This document shows positions 12,515 through 13,392 of a stretch of DNA of 13,392 nucleotides, piece after piece; position 1 is the first letter of the stretch; every line of letters begins with the position of its first letter. Source of the DNA: Acetobacteraceae bacterium. GTDB lineage: Bacteria > Pseudomonadota > Alphaproteobacteria > Acetobacterales > Acetobacteraceae. Position numbers and translations under genes: made by a program. The stretch covers positions 1 to 13,392 of the forward strand of contig JANXRT010000496.1 in NCBI GenBank assembly GCA_025356735.1. Reading direction: 5' to 3'. Under the pieces are notes generated by a model that ran no database searches, was not told the origin of the DNA, and saw only the letters and a list, made by a program, of their open reading frames with translations.

Positions 12515-13392
12515 TTAGGCTGTAGCCTTCATCCCTTCGGCCTTCTTCACGGCTTCCTCGATGGTCCCAACCATGTAGAACGCGGCCTCCGGCAGGTGGT
12601 CGTATTCGCCGGCGCAGATCGCCTTGAAGCTGCGCACCGTCTCGGCCACCGGCACCAGCACGCCAGGGAAGCCGGTGAACACCTCGGCGACGTGGAACGG
12701 CTGCGACAGGAAACGCTGGATCTTGCGGGCCCGGGCGACGACCAGCTTGTCCTCTTCCGATAGTTCATCCATGCCGAGAATGGCGATAATGTCCTGCAGC
12801 GACTTGTAGGTCTGCAGGATGCGCTGCGTCTCGCGCGCCACCAGATAATGCTCCTCGCCGACGACGCGAGGGTCGAGCGAGCGCGAGGTGCTGTCGAGCG
12901 GATCGACCGCCGGGTAGATGCCAAGCTCGGCGATCGAGCGCGACAGCACGGTGGTGGCGTCCAGATGGGCGAACGAGGTCGCAGGCGCCGGGTCGGTCAG
13001 GTCGTCGGCAGGGACATAGATCGCCTGCACCGAGGTGATCGAGCCCTTGTTGGTCGAGGTGATGCGCTCCTGCAGCGCGCCCATGTCGGTAGCGAGCGTC
13101 GGCTGGTAGCCCACCGCTGAGGGGATGCGGCCGAGCAGCGCGGAGACTTCAGCGCCGGCCTGGGTGAAGCGGAAGATGTTGTCAACGAAGAACAGCACGT
13201 CCTGGCCTTCGTCGTCGCGAAAATATTCGGCCAGCGCCAGGCCGGACAAGGCGACGCGGTAGCGCGCACCCGGCGGCTCGTTCATCTGGCCATAGACCAA
13301 CGCCACCTTGGAGCCCTCGGTGCTGCCATTTTCGCCAAGCTTGATGACGCCGGCATCGACCATCTCGTGATACAGGTCGTTGCCCTCGCGGG
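12515..13392 (-). CDS. atpD: F1Fo ATP synthase beta subunit, 5' end beyond the window
   Basis: The last 291 residues of the catalytic beta subunit, reading REGNDLYHE at the window edge and ending in TAA at 12517-12515. The Walker A P-loop lies outside the window. Visible are the Walker B strand DVLFFVDNIFRF, the LLGRIPSAVGYQPTL segment, the ATPase alpha/beta signature PAVDPLDSTS and the MDELSEEDK loop that contacts the central stalk. The C-terminal helical domain is complete. It is the upstream partner of atpC, giving the usual alphaproteobacterial atpD-atpC order. Nothing in the visible part is unusual. Confidence 0.97.
   Translation of the reverse strand, partial: REGNDLYHEMVDAGVIKLGENGSTEGSKVALVYGQMNEPPGARYRVALSGLALAEYFRDDEGQDVLFFVDNIFRFTQAGAEVSALLGRIPSAVGYQPTLATDMGALQERITSTNKGSITSVQAIYVPADDLTDPAPATSFAHLDATTVLSRSIAELGIYPAVDPLDSTSRSLDPRVVGEEHYLVARETQRILQTYKSLQDIIAILGMDELSEEDKLVVARARKIQRFLSQPFHVAEVFTGFPGVLVPVAETVRSFKAICAGEYDHLPEAAFYMVGTIEEAVKKAEGMKATA

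Overview
The window is GC-rich, tightly packed bacterial chromosome. I read it as an alphaproteobacterium, probably Rhodospirillales or Acetobacteraceae. The reasons are an F1-ATPase 3' end in the order atpD-atpC, an ELM1-family protein (the family is shared by alphaproteobacteria and plant mitochondria), a DUF4214-repeat protein, a PrlF-like/PemK toxin-antitoxin pair, and GC-rich palindromic intergenic repeats. The taxonomic placement is inference. I see no rRNA, tRNA, CRISPR array, transposase or phage gene.

Left third (1-5345), cell surface: a truncated gene of unknown family on the minus strand is divergent from a trypsin-like serine protease carrying four DUF4214-type repeats. An ELM1-family, glycosyltransferase-like protein follows, convergent with the protease; its last 28 codons appear to be out of frame. 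Divergent from ELM1 is a two-gene operon: a zinc-ribbon methyltransferase and a family 9 (heptosyltransferase-like) glycosyltransferase. Together ELM1, methyltransferase and GT9 look like a small surface-glycan or LPS-core locus, although the acceptor cannot be read from the sequence.

Middle (5346-9258), accessory and metabolic: a structured palindromic repeat abuts a PrlF-like antitoxin/PemK-MazF toxin operon. Next comes a two-gene operon encoding an alpha/beta-hydrolase-fold protein and a luciferase-like (LLM) flavin monooxygenase. The hydrolase-fold protein has Gly where the nucleophilic Ser should be, which is the most interesting biochemical oddity here. A His-rich cation diffusion facilitator (likely Zn efflux) lies upstream of that pair.

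Right third (9259-13392), envelope and energy: uppP (undecaprenyl-diphosphatase) runs divergently from the CDF gene and overlaps tail to tail with an MFS drug-efflux-type transporter. The transporter is the last gene of a minus-strand run atpD - repeat - atpC - DUF3574 lipoprotein-like gene - MFS. The last three genes are so tightly spaced that they probably share a transcript. A second copy of the palindromic repeat, inverted relative to the first, fills the gap between atpD and atpC.

The most rewarding places to look are the covarying palindromic repeat pair (one copy inside the ATP synthase operon), the LLM plus Ser-less hydrolase pair, the Asp-to-Asn change in the GT9 active-site loop, the ELM1 frameshift at a slip-prone CCC TTT C, and several inverted repeats in promoter regions that look like operators.
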